Assembly: GCA_019695115.1 (NCBI GenBank)
Contig: JAIBAP010000030.1
Coordinates: 1-64,000, forward strand
Direction of reading: 5' to 3'
DNA: 64,000 nucleotides
From: Caldilineales bacterium
Lineage (GTDB): Bacteria > Chloroflexota > Anaerolineae > J102
Shown here: piece by piece, positions 28,406 through 37,431 of the stretch
How the letters are laid out: every line of letters begins with the position of its first letter
Position numbering within the stretch: position 1 is the first letter of the stretch
Notes under the pieces: model-generated
Database searches by the model: none
The model's input: the letters and a program-made list of their open reading frames with translations, nothing else
What the model was told of the DNA's origin: nothing
Translations under genes and position numbers: made by a program

Positions 28406-30865
28406 ATGACCAAGAACATCCCCGCCCAAGTTCAGAAGCCGCCCGTCAGAATTCAGCCACAGCCTGCGAGGGCCGGTGCGCCAGGCTCCGCCCCGGCTGC
28501 AAAACCGGGCGCAGGCCAGCAGGCAGCCGGAAAGGTTGCCGAAGGCCAGCCGGCCGCCCCGCTCACCCAACTCCGCAGCGTCTACACCAACAACCTGCCC
28601 GCCATCCTCGACCATTTCGGCATCAGCCTGGTGGTCAGCACCTACCAGGCGGGCAAGGTCATCCTGGTGCGGCAAGATGGCGGTGGGATCAACACCCATT
28701 TCCGGGATTTCCACAAGCCGATGGGGCTGGCGGTGGATGGGCAACGGTTGACGGTGGGAGGACAGAATACGGTCTGGTACTATCGCAACATGCCGGCCGT
28801 CGCGCCCAAGCTAGAGCCAAAGGGCAAGCACGACGCCGCCTATCTCCCGCGGCGGATCCATGTCACCGGCGACATCGACATCCACGAGCTGGCCTGGGGC
28901 CGGCAGGACGACCTCTGGATCGTCAACACCCGCTTCTGCTGTCTTTGCACGCTCGACCCCGACCATAGTTTCACCCCGCACTGGCGGCCGCATTTCGTCA
29001 GCGGGCTGGCCCCCGAAGACCGTTGTCATCTGAACGGGCTGGCGATGGTCAACGGCAAGCCGAAGTATGTGACGGCGCTGGGCGAAACCGATACGGTCGG
29101 CGGCTGGCGCGAGAACAAGCGCAGCGGCGGCATCCTGATGGATGTAGACAAGAACGAGATTCTGTTGCGCGGGCTGTCGATGCCGCACTCGCCGCGGTTG
29201 TGGGCCGGACGGCTTTGGTTCCTGGAGTCGGGGCAGGGGGCGCTCTCGTATGCCGACCTGCCCAACCAGACCTGGCACACGGTGGCGCAGCTGCCGGGCT
29301 TTACGCGCGGAATCGATTTCGCCGGGCCGCTGGCCTTCATTGGCCTCTCGCAGGTGCGCGAGACGGCCGTGTTCAGCGGCATCCCCCTGGTCGAGCGCTT
29401 GCAGGAGCGGACGTGCGGGGTGTGGGTAGTGAATGTGCAGTCGGGTGAGACTGTCGCCTTTCTGCGCTTCGAAGAGGGGGTGCAGGAGATTTTCGCCGTC
29501 CAGATCGTGCCCTCGCGCTTTCCCGAGATGCTGGAGTTCGGCAATCCACTGATCAACACCTCGTATGTCCTGCCCGACGAGGCGATGAAGGATGTACCGG
29601 TCGTGCTCAAGCAGCCGCTGCCGGTTCAGGCCGGCGAAACGGCGCCGCCGCCGGAGGGTTTTGCCGAGTTGATCAACAAGGGCGCCGAACTCCTCGGTCT
29701 GGATCAACTAGTCGAAGCGCAGGCGTTGTTCGAGAAGGCCGGTGAGATCGCCCCCAACCGGGCCGAGGTCTACAACAACATGGGCAATGTGGCCACGATG
29801 GAAAACCGCATGCAGGATGCCGTGGCGCATTACGAGCACGCCCTGCGCCTCAACCCTGACCTGGCCGACGCGCATATGAACCTGGGCATGGCCTGGCTCA
29901 AGCTGGGGGACTTGCCGATCGGTTTTCGCGAGTTCGAGTGGCGCTGGCAGACGCGGCAGTTCACGCCCTTCATGCCGCCGCACCCGCGCTGGGATGGCTC
30001 GGACCTGCCCGGAAAGACCTTGCTGGTGCACACCGAGCAGGGCGCCGGCGATGCCATCCAGTTCATCCGCTTCCTGAAGCAGGCGCGGCGGCGGGTGGGA
30101 AAAGTGCTGCTGTTGGCGCCGGAGCCGCTTCAGGCCCTGTTTCGCACCGCCGAAGGCGTGGATGAGATCCGCGGCGCCGGCAGCATCGCCGAGCAGTCGT
30201 TCGATGTCCATATCCCCTTGCTCAGTCTGCCCACCGTCCTGGGCGTCACCCTGGGCACGATCCCGAACGAGACGCCGTATCTCGCGGTCCCAGATGATAG
30301 AAAAGCGAGGGCTGGCGATGGACGATGGACGATGGACGAGAGGCTCTCGGAACCCGGAACCCGGAACCCGGAACGCCCGTTTCGGGTAGGGATTGCCTGG
30401 GCCGGCAGCAGCACGCAGGGCAATGACCGCAATCGCTCGGCGACGCTGGCGGCCTTCGCCCCCTTGTTGGCGGTTCCCGGTATCGAGTGGCACAGCCTGC
30501 AGGTGGGCGAGAAGGCAGGGGAGATCGAGACCTGGCGATCGGAGAGTGGGGATTTGAGATTGGAGGGCGGAGGGCAGGTGGAGATTCGGGATTGGAGCAA
30601 GGAGATTCGGGATTGGGCTGACACGGCGGCCATTATCAGCCAGTTGGATTTGGTGATCAGCGTCGATACGGGCGTGGTGCACCTGGCGGGGGCGTTGGGC
30701 AAGCCGGTGTGGGTGCTGTTGTGCTACGCGGCCGATTATCGCTGGTTGATGAATTGTGATGACAGCCCCTGGTATCCCACGGCGCGGCTCTTCCGCCAGC
30801 AGCAGCCCAAGGACTGGGCGCCGGTGATGGCAGCGGCGGCGGCGGCCTTGCGGGCGCTTGTGTAA
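28406..30865 (+). CDS. TIGR03032 (DUF4915)-TPR-GT9-like fusion protein
   Basis: The 819-residue protein has a Pro/Ala-rich N-terminus (1-55). A TIGR03032 domain follows (about 60-405) with FGISLVVSTYQAGKVILV, HELAWG, NTRFCCLCTLD and CHLNGLAMVNGKPKYVTALGETD. TPR repeats (about 425-500) come next, then a C-terminal domain resembling glycosyltransferase family 9 (DLVISVDTGVVHLAGALGKPVWVLL). TIGR03032 proteins are linked to polysaccharide and surface-protein assembly, though the reaction is not established. Two stretches inside the last domain (around 632-656 and 709-736) are encoded by period-7 repeats. The ATG at 28406 was chosen over an upstream in-frame ATG at 28304, which overlaps the divergent DUF433 gene. 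Confidence 0.85.
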   Translation: MTKNIPAQVQKPPVRIQPQPARAGAPGSAPAAKPGAGQQAAGKVAEGQPAAPLTQLRSVYTNNLPAILDHFGISLVVSTYQAGKVILVRQDGGGINTHFRDFHKPMGLAVDGQRLTVGGQNTVWYYRNMPAVAPKLEPKGKHDAAYLPRRIHVTGDIDIHELAWGRQDDLWIVNTRFCCLCTLDPDHSFTPHWRPHFVSGLAPEDRCHLNGLAMVNGKPKYVTALGETDTVGGWRENKRSGGILMDVDKNEILLRGLSMPHSPRLWAGRLWFLESGQGALSYADLPNQTWHTVAQLPGFTRGIDFAGPLAFIGLSQVRETAVFSGIPLVERLQERTCGVWVVNVQSGETVAFLRFEEGVQEIFAVQIVPSRFPEMLEFGNPLINTSYVLPDEAMKDVPVVLKQPLPVQAGETAPPPEGFAELINKGAELLGLDQLVEAQALFEKAGEIAPNRAEVYNNMGNVATMENRMQDAVAHYEHALRLNPDLADAHMNLGMAWLKLGDLPIGFREFEWRWQTRQFTPFMPPHPRWDGSDLPGKTLLVHTEQGAGDAIQFIRFLKQARRRVGKVLLLAPEPLQALFRTAEGVDEIRGAGSIAEQSFDVHIPLLSLPTVLGVTLGTIPNETPYLAVPDDRKARAGDGRWTMDERLSEPGTRNPERPFRVGIAWAGSSTQGNDRNRSATLAAFAPLLAVPGIEWHSLQVGEKAGEIETWRSESGDLRLEGGGQVEIRDWSKEIRDWADTAAIISQLDLVISVDTGVVHLAGALGKPVWVLLCYAADYRWLMNCDDSPWYPTARLFRQQQPKDWAPVMAAAAAALRALV
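30318..30376 (+). repeat. In-frame heptamer insertions within the TIGR03032-TPR-GT9 gene
   Basis: Three ATGGACG heptamers (30318-30338) and four GGAACSC heptamers (30349-30376) lie inside the coding sequence and keep the frame. They encode a hydrophilic loop (DGRWTMDERLSEPGTRNPER) that has no counterpart in GT9-like domains as I know them. Confidence 0.8.
30540..30618 (+). repeat. Second in-frame low-complexity insertion in the same gene
   Basis: GAGATTSGGGATTGG-type units repeat with near 7-bp spacing and encode the segment EIRDWSKEIRDWADT. The flanking protein resembles GT9-like domains, so the repeats seem inserted into an existing domain. This run is more degenerate than the one at 30318-30376. 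Confidence 0.6.
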
Positions 30866-30884
30866 GGGAAATTTCTTTCGTAGT

Positions 30885-30900
30885 AACGACTTTAGTCGTT
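30885..30900. other. AACGACT-TT-AGTCGTT palindrome
   Basis: A perfect 7-bp inverted repeat with a TT centre lies 20 bp after the stop codon of the preceding gene. AACGACTNNAGTCGTT palindromes recur in intergenic regions of some Chloroflexota and cyanobacteria, to my knowledge. The rest of the 30866-31097 spacer holds the promoter for the next gene. Confidence 0.6.
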
Positions 30901-30976
30901 TCTCTACAGACGATTCATTGCGCCGGCTGCGGCCGCACGCGCGCTCTTGCGGACCGCATCGTTTTTCGTCCTCGAT

Positions 30977-31005
30977 TTGCGTAGCGGCGACGCCTCCGGT
31001 ATCAT
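30977..31005 (+). promoter_or_regulatory. Promoter of the first twin surface gene
   Basis: TTGCGT (30977-30982) and TATCAT (31000-31005) are separated by 17 bp. The same two hexamers, in the same GATTTGCGT context, precede the paralogous gene at 34004. The predicted leader is about 85 nt. Confidence 0.65.
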
Positions 31006-31097
31006 GCTGCCCATCACCATACCTCAAATGGCAGGCATGCCGGCGAGCTCGCAGAGCCGCGGCATCCTGCAAGCATACCGGAAAAAGGAGAGTGACC

Positions 31098-33623
31098 ATG
31101 GATCTTTGGCGAGAGAGCATGCCCGAGAATGATCTGCAGGCAGCCTGGCAGGAACTGGCCGAGCAGGCGGCGCAGCAAGCAGCGCAGAACAAACCCTGGC
31201 TGCTGAAGCTGCTGAGTGAACAGGGGGCCGCGCTGGCGACGCGCTATGCCCTGTGGAAAGACCGGCTGCGGCGGCTGCGACAGGGCGAACGCAGACGCTT
31301 GCAGCGCCGCCTCGGCGTTAGCCTGGCCGGGGCGGCCCTGCTGCTGGCGCTCAGCGGCGCGCCCACGGCCCGCGCCGGCGCGCCGATTGTGGCCGATGGC
31401 GCCACCTGCACCCTGGCCGAGGCCATCGTCTCCGCCAACACGGACACCCCCTATGGCGGCTGCACCACCGGCTATGCCGGGGCCGACACCATCGACCTGC
31501 AGGCGGATGTCTACTTGACTGAGTACGATAACAGCACCTATGGCTTCACCGGGTTGCCGGTGGTGACCAGCGAGATCACGATCGAGGGCAACGGCCACAC
31601 CATCAGCCGGGATGACAGCGCCACGACCCAGGTCTTCCGCATCCTGGCGGTGTTCGGCGGCGACTTGACTCTAAACAGCGCCACGGTCAGCGGCGGACTG
31701 GGCGTGTTCGGTTCCGGCATCTATGTCTCCTCGGCCTCCCTGGTCGTATCGAACAGCACGCTCAGCGGCAACTCGGCGCTTGGCGCCGGCGCCGGCATCT
31801 ATGTCGGTTCTGCCGCCGCGGTGGAGGTGTCGAACAGCACCCTCTCCGGCAACACCGCCGACACCGAAGGCGGCGCCATTTATCTCTATTCAGCTTCCCT
31901 GGCCCTGGCGAACAGCGTCCTCTACAACAACGGAGCGGCTGGTTACGGCGGCGGCATCAAGGCCGGCGGCTATGCGACGGTGACGGTCTCGAACAGCGCG
32001 ATCGCGTACAATGCGGCTAACTACGGAGGCGGCCTCTTTGCCTACAATGCTGTGGTGGACGTTCTGAACAGCACGTTGGTTGGTAACTCTGCCGGCGCTA
32101 CCGGCGGCGGCATCGATGCCCGCAGCGCTACGGTGACAGTCGCAAACAGTACCCTCTCCGGCAACTCAGCCGACGCCAGAGGCGGCGGCATCTATGCCAG
32201 CGCCGCCACGGTGGCGGTCTCGAACAGCACCCTCTCCGGCAACTCGGCCAGCGACGGCGGCGGCATCTATGCCTACACCGCCACGGTGACGGTATCACGC
32301 AGCCTGATTAGCGGCAACACGGCCGCTTCGTCAGGCAATGAAGTATACGCAACTAGCGTCGCGCTCGCCTCCAACTACAATCTCTTCGGCCACGACGGCG
32401 AGGGCAATGCCCAGGCCTTTACCAATTTTACCCCCTCCGGCACGGACATCACCGCCACCTCGGATGGAACCACCCCCACCGCCCTGGCCGCCATCCTGAC
32501 CACGACGCTAGCCGACAACGACAGCACGGTTACCGCCGGCGCCCCGCCCGGTGCGGTCGTCCAGACGCTCGCCCTCCCCGCCGGCAGCCCCGCCATCGAC
32601 GCCGCGCCCTCCGCCGACTGTGTCGCTCCCATCTTCGATTTCGACCAGCGCGCCAAAGCCCGCAACGTCGATGGAAACGCCAGCGCTTCGTCCAACGAGT
32701 GCGATATCGGCGCCTTTGAGCTGCAGGCGGCGACGGGGCCTGTCCCCCGCATCATCATCCAGAAACAGACACGGCCCGACGGCGACGCTACGCCCTTCCA
32801 GTTCAAGCTGCGTGGACCGACCAACCGCTCGTTTACCCTGACCGACAACGGCATCAAGAGCACCGGCCAGATCCCGGCCGGCATCTACACCCTGGAGGAA
32901 ATCCTGCCCCCTGGCTGGGACCCCGCCATTCCCCTCGCCCAGATGACCTGCGACGACGGCAGCCCGCTCAGCGCCATCGACCTGGGGGCGGGCGAGGTGC
33001 TGGTCTGCCGCTTCCTCAACTACAAGCGGGGGAACATCGTCGTCAAGAAAGTCACGCTCCCGCCCGTGGCCGCCCCCAGCTTCGCCATGCGGCTGATCGA
33101 CAACACCAGCCTGGCCAAGACCCAGTTCTCGCTGGCGAACGGGGGGCAGTTCGACACTGGCGCCATCAGTTCTGTGCCCACCTACAAGCTGTCGGAGACG
33201 GCGCCGGGCGGGTGGAAGAAGAAGTCCATCGCCTGCAACAACGGTTCGCCGGGGACGGCCATCGTCGCACCGCCGGGCGGAACGGTGACCTGCACGGTGA
33301 CGAACGAGAACAGCGCCCCGACGAACATCCTGCTTTCGAGCGCCTCGGTGGCGGAGAACAAGCCTGTGGGGACGGTGGTGGGGGCGCTGACTGCCAGCGA
33401 TGCGATTGCCGGCGACACGCACACCTACGCTTTCGTCGATGATGGCACGGCTGGGGCGAGCGGGAATGGCAGCTTCCAGATCGTGGGCAACCAGTTGCAG
33501 ACGAAGGCGGTCTTCGACTACGAGACGAAGACGAGCTACAACATCAAGCTGAAGGCGACAGACACGGCGGGGCAGAGCAAGGTGAAGAATTTCGTGATCC
33601 AGATCGTGAACAAGCCGGGGTGA
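31098..33623 (+). CDS. Beta-helix surface protein with CSLREA-like, prealbumin-fold and cadherin-like domains (twin A)
   Basis: The 841-residue protein starts with an unusual 75-residue charged region (AAWQELAEQ, KPWLLKLLSEQGAALATRYALWKDRLRRLR) before the hydrophobic export segment (LGVSLAGAALLLALSG). A CSLREA-like motif (CTLAEAIVSANTDT) is followed by Pmp-like beta-helix repeats of the form VSNSTLSGNSA-GGGIYA (about residues 190-420). A choice-of-anchor-Q-like end (SPAIDAAP...SNECDIGAFELQ) comes next, then two prealbumin-fold segments (TGQIPAGIYTLEEILPPGW) and a cadherin-like domain. The ATG at 31098 has GGAG 8 nt upstream. No peptidase or anchor signal is visible, so how it is retained on the surface is unclear. 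Confidence 0.88.
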   Translation: MDLWRESMPENDLQAAWQELAEQAAQQAAQNKPWLLKLLSEQGAALATRYALWKDRLRRLRQGERRRLQRRLGVSLAGAALLLALSGAPTARAGAPIVADGATCTLAEAIVSANTDTPYGGCTTGYAGADTIDLQADVYLTEYDNSTYGFTGLPVVTSEITIEGNGHTISRDDSATTQVFRILAVFGGDLTLNSATVSGGLGVFGSGIYVSSASLVVSNSTLSGNSALGAGAGIYVGSAAAVEVSNSTLSGNTADTEGGAIYLYSASLALANSVLYNNGAAGYGGGIKAGGYATVTVSNSAIAYNAANYGGGLFAYNAVVDVLNSTLVGNSAGATGGGIDARSATVTVANSTLSGNSADARGGGIYASAATVAVSNSTLSGNSASDGGGIYAYTATVTVSRSLISGNTAASSGNEVYATSVALASNYNLFGHDGEGNAQAFTNFTPSGTDITATSDGTTPTALAAILTTTLADNDSTVTAGAPPGAVVQTLALPAGSPAIDAAPSADCVAPIFDFDQRAKARNVDGNASASSNECDIGAFELQAATGPVPRIIIQKQTRPDGDATPFQFKLRGPTNRSFTLTDNGIKSTGQIPAGIYTLEEILPPGWDPAIPLAQMTCDDGSPLSAIDLGAGEVLVCRFLNYKRGNIVVKKVTLPPVAAPSFAMRLIDNTSLAKTQFSLANGGQFDTGAISSVPTYKLSETAPGGWKKKSIACNNGSPGTAIVAPPGGTVTCTVTNENSAPTNILLSSASVAENKPVGTVVGALTASDAIAGDTHTYAFVDDGTAGASGNGSFQIVGNQLQTKAVFDYETKTSYNIKLKATDTAGQSKVKNFVIQIVNKPG

Positions 33624-33633
33624 GGGGGGGATT

Positions 33634-33687
33634 GGAGATTGGTTATTGGTTATTGGATGGACGTCCAATCTCCAATAACCAATCTCC
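33634..33687. terminator. Heptamer hairpin with ATGGACGT loop after twin A
   Basis: A 23-nt arm of GGAGATT/GGTTATT heptamers (33634-33656) pairs with 33665-33687 with two mismatches around the loop ATGGACGT. The same loop and arm type occur after twin B. It sits 10 bp past the stop codon and may act as a terminator or mRNA 3' end. Confidence 0.6.
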
Positions 33688-33793
33688 ATGCGGGGGGAAC
33701 CGGGCCGCTGTGAGCTGCGGGTGCAGCCAGGCGGCGGCTCTGGCATTCTGACAGCCTCCCTCCCCCCTTTTTCCCGCCCCCCTTCCGCCCGAT

Positions 33794-33823
33794 TTGCGTC
33801 TTGGCGATGGCTGGGTGTATCAT
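33794..33823 (+). promoter_or_regulatory. Promoter of the second twin surface gene
   Basis: TTGCGT (33794-33799) and TATCAT (33818-33823) are separated by 18 bp, mirroring the promoter at 30977. The predicted leader is about 170 nt, rich in G and C, with no riboswitch class that I recognise. Confidence 0.6.
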
Positions 33824-34003
33824 CCCTGCACCACACAATCACACAGCAGGTGCAACGGCTGAAGCGCAGGACGGTGGTGCGCAGATCGGCGGCAGCAAGC
33901 CGAGGCGGTGGGGTTTCGATGATGACGAAGTGGCTGGGTGCGTATCGCGGCCTGGCCTGAAGCCGGAGCAACCTGCCCATGCAGGACGATCAGGAGGTCT
34001 ACG

Positions 34004-37000
34004 ATGAGCTTTTGGAAAGGCAGTATCGACGACGACAGCTTGGGCGCGGCCTGGCAGGAACTGGCCGCCCAGGCGAAGGAAAGGCCCTGGCTGCTGAAGC
34101 TGCTGGCCGAACGCGGGGCGGCGCTGGCAACGCGCTATGCCCTGTGGAAAGCCCGGTTGCAGCGGCTGCGCCTGGGCGAGCGGCGGCGGTTGCAGCGGCG
34201 GTTGGGCGTGGGCCTGGCGGGAGCGGCGCTGTTGCTGGCGTTGACGGGCGGGCCGGCGGGCGCCAATCCGACGAACACGATCACGGTGGACGGCAGCTGC
34301 ACGCTGGTGGACGCCATCAACGCCGCCAACACGGACACGGCCACCGGCAGTTGCGGGGCCGGCAGCGGGGCGGACACGATCGACCTGCAGGTGGACGTGA
34401 GCCTGACGGCGGTGGACAACACCACCTACGGCAACTCCGGGCTGCCGGTGATCAACACGCCGATCACGATCGAGGGCAACGGCCATACCATCAGCCGCAG
34501 CGGCAGCGCCAGTGTGGACTTCCGGGTGATGGCGGTAGGGTCGGGAGGCAACCTGAGCCTGAACAGCGCCACGATCAGCGGCGGCGTGGCGACGCCCAGG
34601 TCGTCCGGCACGTGCGGGAATGGCTTCGGCTATTGTGGCTACGGCGGCGGCATCTATGCGGGCAGGTACTCGACCACGGCCTTGGGGGTGAGCGCGCAGT
34701 CTGGGGCGGTCGACACGATGCCGAGCGCCACGATTACCAACAGCATGATCAGCGGCAATCAGGCTGACTACGGCGGCGGCGTCTACGCGGGCGGCGCTTG
34801 GCTCGTGATAGATCACAGCACGGTCAGCGGCAATTCGGCGGCCATCGCCGGCGGCGGGCTGTATGCCTGGAAAGGGGCGACGACAAGCATGTTCTACAGC
34901 ACCTTCTCGGGCAACACGGCCGTGTACACCGGTGGCGGCGTCCAAAACGGTTACTACTCCTTCATGTACATGGTGCGCGGCGTCGTCAGCGGCAACTCGG
35001 CTGCCACCGGGGCTGGCATCTTCAATGCCTCTAGCTCCCTGGCCGTCGGCTTCAGCACGATTGCGGACAACAGCTTCAACGGCACGACCACGGTGCAGGC
35101 AAGTTCGACCTTCGGCCACGGCGCTGCGCTGCGGGTCAGCCGGGCGTCGGGCGATGCCGAAGCGCGGCGGGTGCGGCGGGGGCAAGGGGCGGGTCAGGCG
35201 GCGCAAGGCGCGGTCTCGCCTGCCTATTACTACAACTTCCTTGGGGTAGGAGGAGGCCTCCTCAATTACCGTGGCTTCACCATCCTCTACGCCAATGAGG
35301 TGACGGGCAACTCGATGCCCAACGGCGCCGGTATTGCCAACTTAGAGTCCGGGTATTCCGCAGGGATGATAGTAGCCTTCAGCACGATCAGCGGCAACAG
35401 CGCTCAGGTTGCGGCTCCGCCCCTGCAGAGCAGCGGTAGTTCTCCGGCAGCGCCGGCAGCCGCTGGCGGCGTTGGCGGGGGGATGGTGCAGTACGCGGCT
35501 GCGGCCTTGGTGGTTCAAAGCACGCTGACGGGCAATTCCGCTGCTTACGGCGGCGGCATGGCCAACTTCAATGCCTACGCTTATCTGATCAACAGCACGT
35601 TTTCCGGTAACTCGGCCGCCTTCGCTGGCGGCGGCATGGCGAATCGATATGCGTACGCGCACCTGGACTACAATACCTTCGTAGGCAATACGGCTGCGAA
35701 CGGCGGCGGCATCTATAGCTATGGCGGCACCACCAACATAGTGGCCAGCACCATCGCCTCGCCGCTGCACGAGGGCGCCCCCCGCTTCACGCTGGGGGAT
35801 AGTGCGAAAGCCTTGTTCGAGGGTAAAGACTCCGGCAGATTGGCAGAGGCGCTGGAGCGCATCACCACCGACCTTGCGGCGCACCTGGCCGAAAGCCGGG
35901 TCTCGGGCCAGTCGGCGCCGGGGCGGGCTACGGAAATAACAACCATCCTGCATGGCAATCTGATCAGCGGTAACACAGCCACTGGCGGGCACATGTCGGC
36001 GGCCGGCGGGCTGATCCGGCCGCAACCGCTGGCAGGCAGGGGCAACGAGCTGGATTTCGAGAATAATGCGTACTATGGCGGTGGCTACAACGTCCTCGGT
36101 CACGACGGCGAGGACCGTGACGCCGCCTTCTACGGTTTCAGCCTTGACGCCAGCGACTTCGACGCCACCATCGATGGCAACAGCGTCGCCCTGTCGGTCA
36201 TCGTCAGCACCACCCTGGCCGACAACGACAGCCCCGTGCTGGTCGGCGCCCCGCCGGGCACGGTGGTGCAGACGCTGGCCCTGCCCACCGGCAGCCCTGC
36301 CGTCGACTTCGTGCCCACTGACTGGTGCGACGGCAGCGGCCCCTTCTTCTCAGAGGATCAGGACGAGCGCACCAAGCCGCGCAATGTGAACGGCGATGGC
36401 GCACCCAGCGACAACGAGTGCGACGCTGGCGCCTTCGAATTGCAGGTGGCGACAGTTGCGCCGCGCATCATCGTCCACAAGCAAACGCTGCCCAACTACG
36501 ACCCCACCGAGTTCCAGTTCAAGCTGCGGGGGCCGGTGGGCCGCGACTTCAGCCTGGCCGACGACGAACCCCACAGCACCGGCCAGATTCCCGCCGGCAT
36601 CTACACCCTGGAAGAGATCATGCCGTCTGGTTGGGACCCGGCCATCCCATTCGACCAGATTACCTGCGACGATGGCAGTCCGCTTTCGGCCATCGACCTG
36701 GGGTCAGATGAGGTGTTGGTGTGCCGCTTCCTCAACTACAAGCGGGGGAACATCATCGTCAAGAAGGCGACGATCCCGCCCGTCGCCGCCCCCAGCTTCG
36801 CCATGCGGCTGATCGACAACACCAGCCTGGCCAAGACCCAGTTCTCGCTGGCCAACGGCGGGCAGTTCGACACCGGCGCCATCACTTCTGTCCCCACCTA
36901 CAAGCTGTTGGAGCCGGCGGCGACGCTGCCGGGCGGGTGGAAGAAGAAGATCATCGCCTGCGACAACGGCTCGCCGGCCACGGCCATCGTCGTGCCGCCG

Positions 37001-37348
37001 GGCGGGAGCGTGACCTGCACGGTGACGAACGAGAACAGTGCGCCAACCAACATCCTGCTGTCGAACGTCTGGGTGGCGGAGAACAAGCCTGTGGGGACGG
37101 TGGTGGGGACGCTGACTGCCAGCGATGCGATTGCCGGCGACACGCACACCTTCGCTTTCGTCAACGATGGCACGTCAGGGGCGAGCGGGAATGGGAGCTT
37201 CAAGATCGTGGGCAATCAGTTACAGACGAATGCGGTCTTCGACTACGAGACGAAGACGAGCTACAACATCAAGCTGAAGGTGACGGACACAGCGGGGCAG
37301 ACGAAAGTGAAAAACTTCGTGATCCAGATCCTGGACAAGCCGGGGTGA
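34004..37348 (+). CDS. Beta-helix surface protein with CSLREA-like, prealbumin-fold and cadherin-like domains (twin B)
   Basis: This 1114-residue paralogue of the preceding gene shares the charged N-terminal region (AAWQELAAQ, RPWLLKLLAERGAALATRYALWKARLQRL), the export segment, the CTLVDAINAANTDTATG motif and nearly the whole C-terminal third (VKKATIPPVAAPSFAMRLID through QILDKPG). The middle, a beta-helix of NSTFSGNSAAFAGGGMANR-type repeats, is longer and largely different in sequence. AGGAGG lies 6 nt before the ATG at 34004, a strong ribosome site. Conserved ends and a diverged middle suggest tandem duplication followed by variation of the exposed helix. Confidence 0.88.
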   Translation: MSFWKGSIDDDSLGAAWQELAAQAKERPWLLKLLAERGAALATRYALWKARLQRLRLGERRRLQRRLGVGLAGAALLLALTGGPAGANPTNTITVDGSCTLVDAINAANTDTATGSCGAGSGADTIDLQVDVSLTAVDNTTYGNSGLPVINTPITIEGNGHTISRSGSASVDFRVMAVGSGGNLSLNSATISGGVATPRSSGTCGNGFGYCGYGGGIYAGRYSTTALGVSAQSGAVDTMPSATITNSMISGNQADYGGGVYAGGAWLVIDHSTVSGNSAAIAGGGLYAWKGATTSMFYSTFSGNTAVYTGGGVQNGYYSFMYMVRGVVSGNSAATGAGIFNASSSLAVGFSTIADNSFNGTTTVQASSTFGHGAALRVSRASGDAEARRVRRGQGAGQAAQGAVSPAYYYNFLGVGGGLLNYRGFTILYANEVTGNSMPNGAGIANLESGYSAGMIVAFSTISGNSAQVAAPPLQSSGSSPAAPAAAGGVGGGMVQYAAAALVVQSTLTGNSAAYGGGMANFNAYAYLINSTFSGNSAAFAGGGMANRYAYAHLDYNTFVGNTAANGGGIYSYGGTTNIVASTIASPLHEGAPRFTLGDSAKALFEGKDSGRLAEALERITTDLAAHLAESRVSGQSAPGRATEITTILHGNLISGNTATGGHMSAAGGLIRPQPLAGRGNELDFENNAYYGGGYNVLGHDGEDRDAAFYGFSLDASDFDATIDGNSVALSVIVSTTLADNDSPVLVGAPPGTVVQTLALPTGSPAVDFVPTDWCDGSGPFFSEDQDERTKPRNVNGDGAPSDNECDAGAFELQVATVAPRIIVHKQTLPNYDPTEFQFKLRGPVGRDFSLADDEPHSTGQIPAGIYTLEEIMPSGWDPAIPFDQITCDDGSPLSAIDLGSDEVLVCRFLNYKRGNIIVKKATIPPVAAPSFAMRLIDNTSLAKTQFSLANGGQFDTGAITSVPTYKLLEPAATLPGGWKKKIIACDNGSPATAIVVPPGGSVTCTVTNENSAPTNILLSNVWVAENKPVGTVVGTLTASDAIAGDTHTFAFVNDGTSGASGNGSFKIVGNQLQTNAVFDYETKTSYNIKLKVTDTAGQTKVKNFVIQILDKPG

Positions 37349-37352
37349 GGGG

Positions 37353-37424
37353 GATTGGTGATTGGTGATTGGTGATTGGTGATTGGTTATTGGTTATTGG
37401 ATGGACGTCCAATAACCAATAACC
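37353..37424. terminator. Heptamer array ending in a perfect 16-bp hairpin after twin B
   Basis: GGTGATT/GGTTATT heptamers run from 37353. Bases 37385-37400 pair perfectly with 37409-37424 around the loop ATGGACGT. The hairpin lies in the spacer between convergent genes, so it could terminate from both sides. The loop is identical to that after twin A. Confidence 0.65.
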
Positions 37425-37431
37425 GATCACC

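Noticed and set aside
33700-34003. Riboswitch in the long leaders of the twin surface genes
   Set aside because: I tried to match cyclic-di-GMP and other common aptamer cores and found none; only GC-rich stems are visible.
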